DNA of 64,000 nt from Haliotis asinina (Eukaryota; Mollusca; Gastropoda; Lepetellida; Haliotidae): the NCBI RefSeq assembly GCF_037392515.1, contig NC_090290.1, forward strand, positions 56,494,753-56,558,752, given 5' to 3'. Below the pieces are notes generated by a model. It ran no database searches and had not been told where the DNA came from. It saw nothing but the letters and a program-made list of their open reading frames with translations. Shown here piece after piece: positions 36,203 through 48,200 of this stretch; the first letter of the stretch is position 1, and the number at the start of each line of letters is the position of its first letter. A program made the translations under genes and the position numbers.

Positions 36203-39200
36203 TCATAAGGTGTCTCTAGAAAAGTCCTGAGGTGCCTTATCTCCCGCTGTATCAGTTGACTTCTGCCATGTCCCGGCATCTGAGGCAGGTTTCTGGTATT
36301 TACACTGGATCCACACCCGATACATTTTGAGCTGCTTGCCTCGGTTCACCTGCAGTCGACGGTCAATCAGATTCTGTTTCTCTACCAAGCCACTCTTTGA
36401 GAACATGTCACGTAGTTCCTCTGAAAGTGTGAAATATTTCAATATTCTTGTTTGCCATACACCATCCATGAAATAAAGGGTGGAATATAGTTAGAACTTT
36501 TTGCTTAAGTTTATGGCCCAAAGTAAGACTGACAGATAATCAAACATTTGCGACATCTGACACAAATATTAACATGAATCAATAAATTGTCAGGGACTAT
36601 GAGTAAAACAAATACTTTAACACTGATCTGCAATTATATACAGGTAACATTGCTTTGACTAACAAAGCTTTGGATATTGCTCAGAGACTTTGTATTTGTT
36701 GGTATTTAAGTTGTGCTAATTGTGCCCATGACATATTGACGAGAAAACACAAACTGTATGCGTATCAAGATCAAACCTTGCGTGAAGAAATAGACGCGTG
36801 TGCCGTCCCCCCTCACATAGAAGTTCTCAGACAGACACCGACCTGAAAGATATGCACTTGTCAAACACAAGGATGGTAGTAGGAAAACAATCATTGGTTT
36901 TCAGCTGAAAACTTAATATTGTGTCATTGAAGGTGGATTCAGACAAATCATGAGATTCATCAGTCTGAGATAATATTGGCAGAAATTTGCTGATCCGCAG
37001 AAAATTACCATCCCTGCAAACACAACTTATCAAATGGTATGGCACTCACAAATCTATGAATTAACTTGCACAGGAACAAGGGATACAACTAGTTGGCTAA
37101 TCATGGTGCCTTAGAGAGTGTCAGCTGTCCAATATTGTTCATAGGAATATGATAAAAATGTAAGTTTCTGAATAAAATTGATATTTTATACTCATCCTGA
37201 CTCATGCTTATTTGCTTATCTCCTCCCTCTATGTGAAGATAGTGGAACACTTGAAGTCCCTTGAAGTTCCCTTCCTTTGAATCAGACGAACAATCACACT
37301 CACCTACAGGAAGCCCACCTATTTTCCGTCATATCAGTCACATGACCAGCCCCATTTGTCACTCTCTCTGTAATTCCATAGGCCTGACATGAGAATTGCA
37401 GATAATCCAACATGGGGTGGTAGGGAGGGCTTGATGTCATGAGTTCAGAAAATTACATATTTTTCCTTATGCTGACTAATGCTTATTTGCTCACAGAATC
37501 CGACGGAATTGGCGGTAGGTCAGACCACGGTGGATTCTGTTGGCTGCCGTATAAGTATGTCCAGTACTCCCCGCTCTTCAGAAACTTTAACGACGTAATT
37601 GGCGGTAGGTCAGACCACGGTGGATTCTGTTGGCTGCCGTATAAGTATGTCCAGTACTCCCCGCTCTTCAGAAACTTTAACGACGTAATTGGCGGTAGGT
37701 CAGACCACGGTGGATTCTGTTGGCTGCCGTATAAGTATGTCCAGTACTCCCCGCTCTTCAGAAACTTTAACGACGTAATTGGCGGTAGGTCAGACCACGG
37801 TGGATTCTGTTGGCTGCTGTATAAGTATGTCCAGTACTCCCCGCTCTTCAGAAACTTTAACGACGGAATTGGCGGTAGGTCAGACCACGGTGGATTCTGT
37901 TGGCTGCTGTATAAGTATGTCCAGTACTCCCCGCTCTTCAGAAACTTTAACGACGTAATTGGCGGTAGGTCAGACCACGGTGGATTCTGTTGGCTGCCGT
38001 ATAAGTATGTCCAGTACTCCCCGCTCTTCAGAAACTTTAACGACGTAATTGGCGGTAGGTCAGACCACGGTGGATTCTGTTGGCTGCCGTATAAGTATGT
38101 CCAGTACTCACCACTCTTCAGAAACTTTAACGACGTAATTGGCGGTAGGTCAGACCACGGTGGATTCTGTTGGCTGCCGTATAAGTATGTCCAGTACTCC
38201 CCGCTCTTCAGAAACTTTAACGACGTAATTGGCGGTAGGTCAGACCACGGTGGATTCTGTTGGCTGCCGTATAAGTATGTCCAGTACTCACCACTCTTCA
38301 GAAACTTTAACGACGTAATTGGCGGTAGGTCAGACCACGGTGGATTCTGTTGGCTGCCGTATAAGTATGTCCAGTACTCACCGCTCTTCAGAAACTTTAA
38401 CGACGTAATTGGCGGTAGGTCAGACCACGGTGGATTCTGTTGGCTGCCGTATAAGTATGTCCAGTACTCACCGCTCTTCAGAAACTTTAACGACGGAATT
38501 GGCGGTAGGTCAGACCACGGTGGATTCTGTTGGCTGCCGTATAAGTATGTCCAGTACTCCCCGCTCTTCAGAAACTTTAACGACGGAATTGGCGGTAGGT
38601 CAGACCACGGTGGATTCTGTTGGCTGCCGTATAAGTATGTCCAGTACTCACCGCTCTTCAGAAACTTTAACGACGTAATTGGCGGTAGGTCAGACCATGG
38701 TGGATTCTGTTGGCTGCCGTATAAGTATGTCCAGTACTCCCCGCTCTTCAGAAACTTTAACGACGTAATTGGCGGTAGGTCAGACCACGGTGGATTCTGT
38801 TGGCTGCCGTATAAGTATGTCCAGTACTCACCGCTCTTCAGAAACTTTAACGACGTAATTGGCGGTAGGTCAGACCACGGTGGATTCTGTTGGCTGCCGT
38901 ATAAGTATGTCCAGTACTCACCGCTCTTCAGAAACTTTAACGACGTAATTGGCGGTAGGTCAGACCACGGTGGATTCTGTTGGCTGCCGTATAAGTATGT
39001 CCAGTACTCACCGCTCTTCAGAAACTTTAACGACGTAATTGGCGGTAGGTCAGACCACGGTGGATTCTGTTGGCTGCCGTATAAGTATGTCCAGTACTCA
39101 CCGCTCTTCAGAAACTTTAACGACGTAATTGGCGGTAGGTCAGACCACGGTGGATTCTGTTGGCTGCCGTATAAGTATGTCCAGTACTCACCGCTCTTCA

Positions 39201-42200
39201 GAAACTTTAACGACGTAATTGGCGGTAGGTCAGACCACGGTGGATTCTGTTGGCTGCCGTATAAGTATGTCCAGTACTCCCCGCTCTTCAGAAACTTTAA
39301 CGACGTAATTGGCGGTAGGTCAGACCACGGTGGATTCTGTTGGCTGCTGTATAAGTATGTCCAGTACTCCCCGCTCTTCAGAAACTTTAACGACGGAATT
39401 GGCGGTAGGTCAGACCACGGTGGATTCTGTTGGCTGCCGTATAAGTATGTCCAGTACTCCCCGCTCTTCAGAAACTTTAACGACGTAATTGGCGGTAGGT
39501 CAGACCACGGTGGATTCTGTTGGCTGCTGTATAAGTATGTCCAGTACTCCCCGCTCTTCAGAAACTTTAACGACGGAATTGGCGGTAGGTCAGACCACGG
39601 TGGATTCTGTTGGCTGCCGTATAAGTATGTCCAGTACTCCCCGCTCTTCAGAAACTTTAACGACGTAATTGGCGGTAGGTCAGACCATGGTGGATTCTGT
39701 TGGCTGCTGTATAAGTATGTCCAGTACTCCCCGCTCTTCAGAAACTTTAACGACGGAATTGGCGGTAGGTCAGACCACGGTGGATTCTGTTGGCTGCCGT
39801 ATAAGTATGTCCAGTACTCCCCGCTCTTCAGAAACTTTAACGACGGAATTGGCGGTAGGTCAGACCACGGTGGATTCTGTTGGCTGCCGTATAAGTATGT
39901 CCAGTACTCCCCGCTCTTCAGAAACTTTAACGACGGAATTGGCGGTAGGTCAGACCACGGTGGATTCTGTTGGCTGCTGTATAAGTATGTCCAGTACTCC
40001 CCGCTCTTCAGAAACTTTAACGACGGAATTGGCGGTAGGTCAGACCACGGTGGATTCTGTTGGCTGCCGTATAAGTATGTCCAGTACTCACCGCTCTTCA
40101 GAAACTTTAACGACGTAATTGGCGGTAGGTCAGACCACGGTGGATTCTGTTGGCTGCTGTATAAGTATGTCCAGTACTCCCCGCTCTTCAGAAACTTTAA
40201 CGACGGAATTGGCGGTAGGTCAGACCATGGTGGATTCTGTTGGCTGCCGTATAAGTATGTCCAGTACTCCCCGCTCTTCAGAAACTTTAACGACGTAATT
40301 GGCGGTAGGTCAGACCACGGTGGATTCTGTTGGCTGCTGTATAAGTATGTCCAGTACTCCCCGCTCTTCAGAAACTTCAACGACGGAATTGGCGGTAGGT
40401 CAGACCACGGTGGATTCTGTTGGCTGCCGTATAAGTATGTCCAGTACTCCCCGCTCTTCAGAAACTTTAACGACGTAATTGGCGGTAGGTCAGACCACGG
40501 TGGATTCTGTTGGCTGCTGTATAAGTATGTCCAGTACTCCCCGCTCTTCAGAAACTTTAACGACGGAATTGGCGGTAGGTCAGACTACGGTGGATTCTGT
40601 TGGCTGCCGTATAAGTATATCCAGTACTCCCCGCTCTTCAGAAACTTTAACGACGGAATTGGCGGTAGGTCAGACCACGGTGGATTCTGTTGGCTGCCGT
40701 ATAAGTATGTCCAGTACTCCCCGCTCTTCAGAAACTTTAACGACGGAATTGGCGGTAGGTCAGACCACGGTGGATTCTGTTGGCTGCTGTATAAGTATGT
40801 CCAGTACTCCCCGCTCTTCAGAAACTTTAACGACGGAATTGGCGGTAGGTCAGACCACGGTGGATTCTGTTGGCTGCTGTGTAAGTATGTCCAGTACTCC
40901 CCGCTCTTCAGAAACTTTAACGACGGAATTGGCGGTAGGTCAGACCACGGTGGATTCTGTTGGCTGCTGTGTAAGTATGTCCAGTACTCCCCGCTCTTCA
41001 GAAACTTTAACGACGGAATTGGCGGTAGGTCAGACCACGGTGGATTCTGTTGGCTGCCGTATAAGTATGTCCAGTACTCCCCGCTCTTCAGAAACTTTAA
41101 CGACGTAATTGGCGGTAGGTCAGACCACGGTGGATTCTGTTGGCTGCCGTATAAGTATGTCCAGTACTCCCCGCTCTTCAGAAACTTTAACGACGTAATT
41201 GGCGGTAGGTCAGACCACGGTGGATTCTGTTGGCTGCCGTATAAGTATGTCCAGTACTCACCGCTCTTCAGAAACTTTAACGACGGAATTGGCGGTAGGT
41301 CAGACCACGGTGGATTCTGTTGGCTGCCGTATAAGTATGTCCAGTACTCCCCGCTCTTCAGAAACTTCAACGACGTAATTGGCGGTAGGTCAGACCACGG
41401 TGGATTCTGTTGGCTGCCGTATAAGTATGTCCAGTACTCCCCGCTCTTCAGAAACTTTAACGACGTAATTGGCGGTAGGTCAGACCACGGTGGATTCTGT
41501 TGGCTGCCGTATAAGTATGTCCAGTACTCACCGCTCTTCAGAAACTTTAACGACGTAATTGGCGGTAGGTCAGACCACGGTGGATTCTGTTGGCTGCCGT
41601 ATAAGTATGTCCAGTACTCCCCGCTCTTCAGAAACTTTAACGACGTAATTGGCGGTAGGTCAGACCACGGTGGATTCTGTTGGCTGCTGTATAAGTATGT
41701 CCAGTACTCCCCGCTCTTCAGAAACTTTAACGACGGAATTGGCGGTAGGTCAGACCACGGTGGATTCTGTTGGCTGCCGTATAAGTATGTCCAGTACTCC
41801 CCGCTCTTCAGAAACTTTAACGACGTAATTGGCGGTAGGTCAGACCACGGTGGATTCTGTTGGCTGCTGTATAAGTATGTCCAGTACTCCCCGCTCTTCA
41901 GAAACTTTAACGACGGAATTGGCGGTAGGTCAGACCACGGTGGATTCTGTTGGCTGCCGTATAAGTATGTCCAGTACTCCCCGCTCTTCAGAAACTTTAA
42001 CGACGTAATTGGCGGTAGGTCAGACCATGGTGGATTCTGTTGGCTGCTGTATAAGTATGTCCAGTACTCCCCGCTCTTCAGAAACTTTAACGACGGAATT
42101 GGCGGTAGGTCAGACCACGGTGGATTCTGTTGGCTGCCGTATAAGTATGTCCAGTACTCCCCGCTCTTCAGAAACTTTAACGACGGAATTGGCGGTAGGT

Positions 42201-45200
42201 CAGACCACGGTGGATTCTGTTGGCTGCCGTATAAGTATGTCCAGTACTCCCCGCTCTTCAGAAACTTTAACGACGGAATTGGCGGTAGGTCAGACCACGG
42301 TGGATTCTGTTGGCTGCTGTATAAGTATGTCCAGTACTCCCCGCTCTTCAGAAACTTTAACGACGGAATTGGCGGTAGGTCAGACCACGGTGGATTCTGT
42401 TGGCTGCCGTATAAGTATGTCCAGTACTCACCGCTCTTCAGAAACTTTAACGACGTAATTGGCGGTAGGTCAGACCACGGTGGATTCTGTTGGCTGCTGT
42501 ATAAGTATGTCCAGTACTCCCCGCTCTTCAGAAACTTTAACGACGGAATTGGCGGTAGGTCAGACCATGGTGGATTCTGTTGGCTGCCGTATAAGTATGT
42601 CCAGTACTCCCCGCTCTTCAGAAACTTTAACGACGTAATTGGCGGTAGGTCAGACCACGGTGGATTCTGTTGGCTGCTGTATAAGTATGTCCAGTACTCC
42701 CCGCTCTTCAGAAACTTCAACGACGGAATTGGCGGTAGGTCAGACCACGGTGGATTCTGTTGGCTGCCGTATAAGTATGTCCAGTACTCCCCGCTCTTCA
42801 GAAACTTTAACGACGTAATTGGCGGTAGGTCAGACCACGGTGGATTCTGTTGGCTGCTGTATAAGTATGTCCAGTACTCCCCGCTCTTCAGAAACTTTAA
42901 CGACGGAATTGGCGGTAGGTCAGACTACGGTGGATTCTGTTGGCTGCCGTATAAGTATATCCAGTACTCCCCGCTCTTCAGAAACTTTAACGACGGAATT
43001 GGCGGTAGGTCAGACCACGGTGGATTCTGTTGGCTGCCGTATAAGTATGTCCAGTACTCCCCGCTCTTCAGAAACTTTAACGACGGAATTGGCGGTAGGT
43101 CAGACCACGGTGGATTCTGTTGGCTGCTGTATAAGTATGTCCAGTACTCCCCGCTCTTCAGAAACTTTAACGACGGAATTGGCGGTAGGTCAGACCACGG
43201 TGGATTCTGTTGGCTGCTGTGTAAGTATGTCCAGTACTCCCCGCTCTTCAGAAACTTTAACGACGGAATTGGCGGTAGGTCAGACCACGGTGGATTCTGT
43301 TGGCTGCTGTGTAAGTATGTCCAGTACTCCCCGCTCTTCAGAAACTTTAACGACGGAATTGGCGGTAGGTCAGACCACGGTGGATTCTGTTGGCTGCCGT
43401 ATAAGTATGTCCAGTACTCCCCGCTCTTCAGAAACTTTAACGACGTAATTGGCGGTAGGTCAGACCACGGTGGATTCTGTTGGCTGCCGTATAAGTATGT
43501 CCAGTACTCCCCGCTCTTCAGAAACTTTAACGACGTAATTGGCGGTAGGTCAGACCACGGTGGATTCTGTTGGCTGCCGTATAAGTATGTCCAGTACTCA
43601 CCGCTCTTCAGAAACTTTAACGACGGAATTGGCGGTAGGTCAGACCACGGTGGATTCTGTTGGCTGCCGTATAAGTATGTCCAGTACTCCCCGCTCTTCA
43701 GAAACTTCAACGACGTAATTGGCGGTAGGTCAGACCACGGTGGATTCTGTTGGCTGCCGTATAAGTATGTCCAGTACTCCCCGCTCTTCAGAAACTTTAA
43801 CGACGTAATTGGCGGTAGGTCAGACCACGGTGGATTCTGTTGGCTGCCGTATAAGTATGTCCAGTACTCCCCGCTCTTCAGAAACTTTAACGACGTAATT
43901 GGCGGTAGGTCAGACCACGGTGGATTCTGTTGGCTGCCGTATAAGTATGTCCAGTACTCCCCGCTCTTCAGAAACTTCAACGACGTAATTGGCGGTAGGT
44001 CAGACCACGGTGGATTCTGTTGGCTGCCGTATAAGTATGTCCAGTACTCCCCGCTCTTCAGAAACTTTAACGACGGAATTGGCGGTAGGTCAGACCACGG
44101 TGGATTCTGTTGGCTGCCGTATAAGTATGTCCAGTACTCACCGCTCTTCAGAAACTTTAACGACGTAATTGGCGGTAGGTCAGACCACGGTGGATTCTGT
44201 TGGCTGCCGTATAAGTATGTCCAGTACTCCCCGCTCTTCAGAAACTTTAACGACGTAATTGGCGGTAGGTCAGACCACGGTGGATTCTGTTGGCTGCCGT
44301 ATAAGTATGTCCAGTACTCCCCGCTCTTCAGAAACTTTAACGACGTAATTGGCGGTAGGTCAGACCACGGTGGATTCTGTTGGCTGCTGTATAAGTATGT
44401 CCAGTACTCCCCGCTCTTCAGAAACTTTAACGACGGAATTGGCGGTAGGTCAGACCACGGTGGATTCTGTTGGCTGCCGTATAAGTATGTCCAGTACTCC
44501 CCGCTCTTCAGAAACTTTAACGACGTAATTGGCGGTAGGTCAGACCACGGTGGATTCTGTTGGCTGCCGTATAAGTATGTCCAGTACTCCCCGCTCTTCA
44601 GAAACTTTAACGACGGAATTGGCGGTAGGTCAGACCACGGTGGATTCTGTTGGCTGCCGTATAAGTATGTCCAGTACTCACCACTCTTCAGAAACTTTAA
44701 CGACGTAATTGGGTCCTGAACTTCTCTCCTTGTGAAGAGATCGCTGACTGGAATGTGATGATATTTATATCAGCTAGCCTCCTGCCAGTGTCTAACGCAA
44801 CTGTATGTCAAGATTCCTTTCAAGTTGTGATCCTTCACATGATCAAGTACCTTCATTACAAGTACCGGGTCATAATCACTCATGCTTGTCTGTTCAAGAC
44901 GTGTGCATGGACTCTCAACCATTTTAGCACGCACATGCTAAAGAGAGAGATTTTAGATATACTAGTTTCATCCTCCAACAAGTTATCTATAGCAACTCTT
45001 TCTTCATGATGTCCTCATCATAGACTTGTGACCTTTCTTCATGTTCCTTTACAAGTACAGGGTACTCTTGAAAAAAAGGGGAGAGTGAAAAGGGGTGTGG
45101 TACATTAAAATGCCCAAATTGGGGAATGCCAGCAATGTCCTCAATGGTGATGTCTCGTAGGTAGTGGTTGGCAAAAACCGTGGATGATCTCCAAAAGCAG

Positions 45201-48200
45201 TCCACCATTATCATTGCAAGCGAGCTATTTCCACATAGAACTGGTGTTGACTGTGTATAAGGGCTTCCATCCATACTGAGATAATGTTGCAGGATACTTT
45301 CGTAGATATCTCAGTGGATAGTGGAATGAATAGGTGCTTGAACTTTGTCTCCTAGACTTAGTTGGCTGAAGATATTTTCAATGCTCTGACTGGGCATAAT
45401 GATAAATCCTGTGTATCGTGGCCCAAGGACTCTTGATAATGCCAGGATGTGGAATTGTCATACCAGTTGTCCAGACAGTTGATTTTTTTAAGATAAAATC
45501 CCATCACAGTCCTTGGGGCAAAGTCTCATGATGATCAAATCGTGTACAACTGAAGTCAAGAGCATGTATTTCTGGTTGTTAACATCTGTAGATGACTTCC
45601 TGACACGCGACCAATAGCTGCATTCTCTGCAGGGCGCTGTCCTTTGAAGACCAATCAGATTCCAGATGTGACATCACCAGTGTTGTAGCCATCATGAAAA
45701 CCTGTGCAGTCGGCAAGCATTCGGGCTGGTCTCAGAGATACACAAATGATCATGTGTATAGGTGACTGAGTAGAAGCATGCAAAACCTTCCGCCACTTAA
45801 ACCTGACGTAGGTAGGCTGTCCTCCCAGTCGTTGTGTTGGTGTTCTTCAACTGAAGATTATACCATCGTAATCTTATACAGATGTTGTGAAGCAATGCCC
45901 ATTCTTCCCCACTTTGACTATAGAAACCAGGTTCCAAATAGTCTTGTTGAACTCCTTGACACCGGTGCACAACCTGCTGTTAGTGCTAGATGATTGGGGA
46001 TGAATACTTGAAGTAAGTACAGTACATCAAATCATCTTATCTTTGAAGATGGAAACTTCTGGCGTAAAACGGCGAATGTTGGTATGCTGATTCCGGATGG
46101 ATCTGTCTAGGAGAATAGTTTGCAATCCTTGAGTGAATTTGCGTATGCCGTCTCGTAAGGTGATGGAGGAGAGATTGACAAACAGGGCTGGTCATGTGAC
46201 CGATGTGGCAGGAAACGGGGAGGCTTCCTGTGGGTGAGTGTGATTGTACATTTGCTCCAAAAGAAGGGAACTTCAAGGGATTTCAAGTGTTCCACTATCT
46301 TCGCATAGTGGGAGCAAAATAAGCATGAGTCAGGGTATGGAAAGATTAGTGTATAATGATTCCCTACCAGTTTAATAGCCAAGCCATATGACTGAGGTGG
46401 ATTTTCAGCCCTAATGCCGTTATGCATTTTCATTCTGCTGGTCAATATCAACATATGGTGACAGTCAGTATTGTATGTGCAAAATAGTCCATATTACTGA
46501 CAGGTACATGAAAATAAAACTGAAGATTGTATATCAAGTATTTAACTTACCGCTACATGGTTGTGTCAACTACTGTATTTTTTGTAAGACATTTACACAA
46601 AACAGACAGTATACATATGTTTATCTATATTTACAAGAAATATTTTGGGTGTAAAAGAAGTACCTTTCTTAAATCGCAGCTGTGCCATGTCGTAGCGACC
46701 ATAGTCCCGGAACAAGATCTGTCCCCCCGGCTTCAAAAGGCGGGACAACCGATCTATCACAAACTGCATTCTGGGAAAGAACATGTATTTTTTATAGATA
46801 TTCAAAAATTTGCAATACAAAGTGTTGACTGACAGACTCTGAAGGGAACATAAGAGATGACAGCATATGTTGTTAGAAGCTAAGCCAACCATTGAGTGGG
46901 TGGCTGATTTACAGGGATGAGAAATTTCCGCGGATCCGCGGAAATCCGCGTTTTTTTACATCCCCAGGGTCATTTTTCTGAAACGTCTAAATCCGGGGAG
47001 AAAATATTTAGGGGGGGGTGAGGTTGATTGTGGGGGTGCGGGGGCCACACATGTTCCATTGTGTTAGTTTCAATAGCCAAGGTACAGTCGTAAAAGTGCC
47101 AGCCAGCCAGCGATAAGCTGATAAGATCTATCGGCCCAGCTGTTAACAATTACAGGAAGTATCCTCTATATACCATCATTAACAATAAGCTCACATTTGA
47201 TTGGTCAAGGAGGACAAAATAAGCCAATCACTGTTTAGTTTACGTTCAGAGTCTCATCTTTAATGGCGGTCCATTCAACACGAGATCTTATCAGAAACTG
47301 AAGACCCCCGACTAGTTTTCAGCTGTAAATGAAAATTTCCATTCTCATCCCTGGATTTATGAAGGGAGATAACTCCTGCATGGCATGCTGGATTCTCTTA
47401 CAATTCCCAAAAGACAGGTGAAGATTGCAATGTAAAATGTAATGTAATTGTCAGTGCTTGAAATATTGGTCTCATTTCACATCAAATTATTCTACAGATA
47501 AATGTTTCGAAAAGACAAAATCATTTCATGACTGACATATACAATGTCTACTCAACTCACTTCTGTGGGTTGATGGCCGACAGGACAAAGATCATGATGA
47601 CAAGGTCAAGACTGTTGTCTGGCATCGGTAGAACAGCGCTGGTGTCGCTGATGTCAGAAACGAAGGCATGACAGCGATGTGGATTGTAGTCTGTGTGGTC
47701 CTACAGTGAAACAGCAATCACACACTTTTGTTCTCAGGGAGACTAACTGAGAGCTTGATTCTGACAATTCCCAGGCTAATGTGTGTGTTCTTCAATAACA
47801 TTACATTTTTCACAATTTTTATGTCAGCTACCACATGGACAAAGACTGGCACAAACATATTCAGAAAACAATTGGATATTCTTAACTTTTTTACCCTTAG
47901 ACAACATGTTGCCATTTCCTTCGGCATATCTACCTTATAAAAAATGTTCATCTTCACCACCATGATATATTTTTAGGATCAACACACCATTTCAAGTAAA
48001 CAGTTTGCCTATAGGATGTTTCAGATAACTTACCTTGACAATCTGAATTGCAGTGGAAGAAAAATCACAGCAGTACACCATCAGCTTTGGATCACTGAAG
48101 GAAAACCATGTAGAGATATAGGTGGACTATATTTATCACTTCAAAAACCCAAACTTACTTCTGTGACATTTGACAGGCATAGTGCTGGCAGACCAAAGAA

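Noticed and set aside
37501..44712. CRISPR-like array
   Set aside because: Units are contiguous with no unique spacers, in a eukaryotic intron; this is a satellite.
45000..46460. Extra METTL2 exon inside intron 7
   Set aside because: Exons 7 and 8 join in phase and match the family without a gap; the frames here are mobile-element debris and an inverted-repeat arm.
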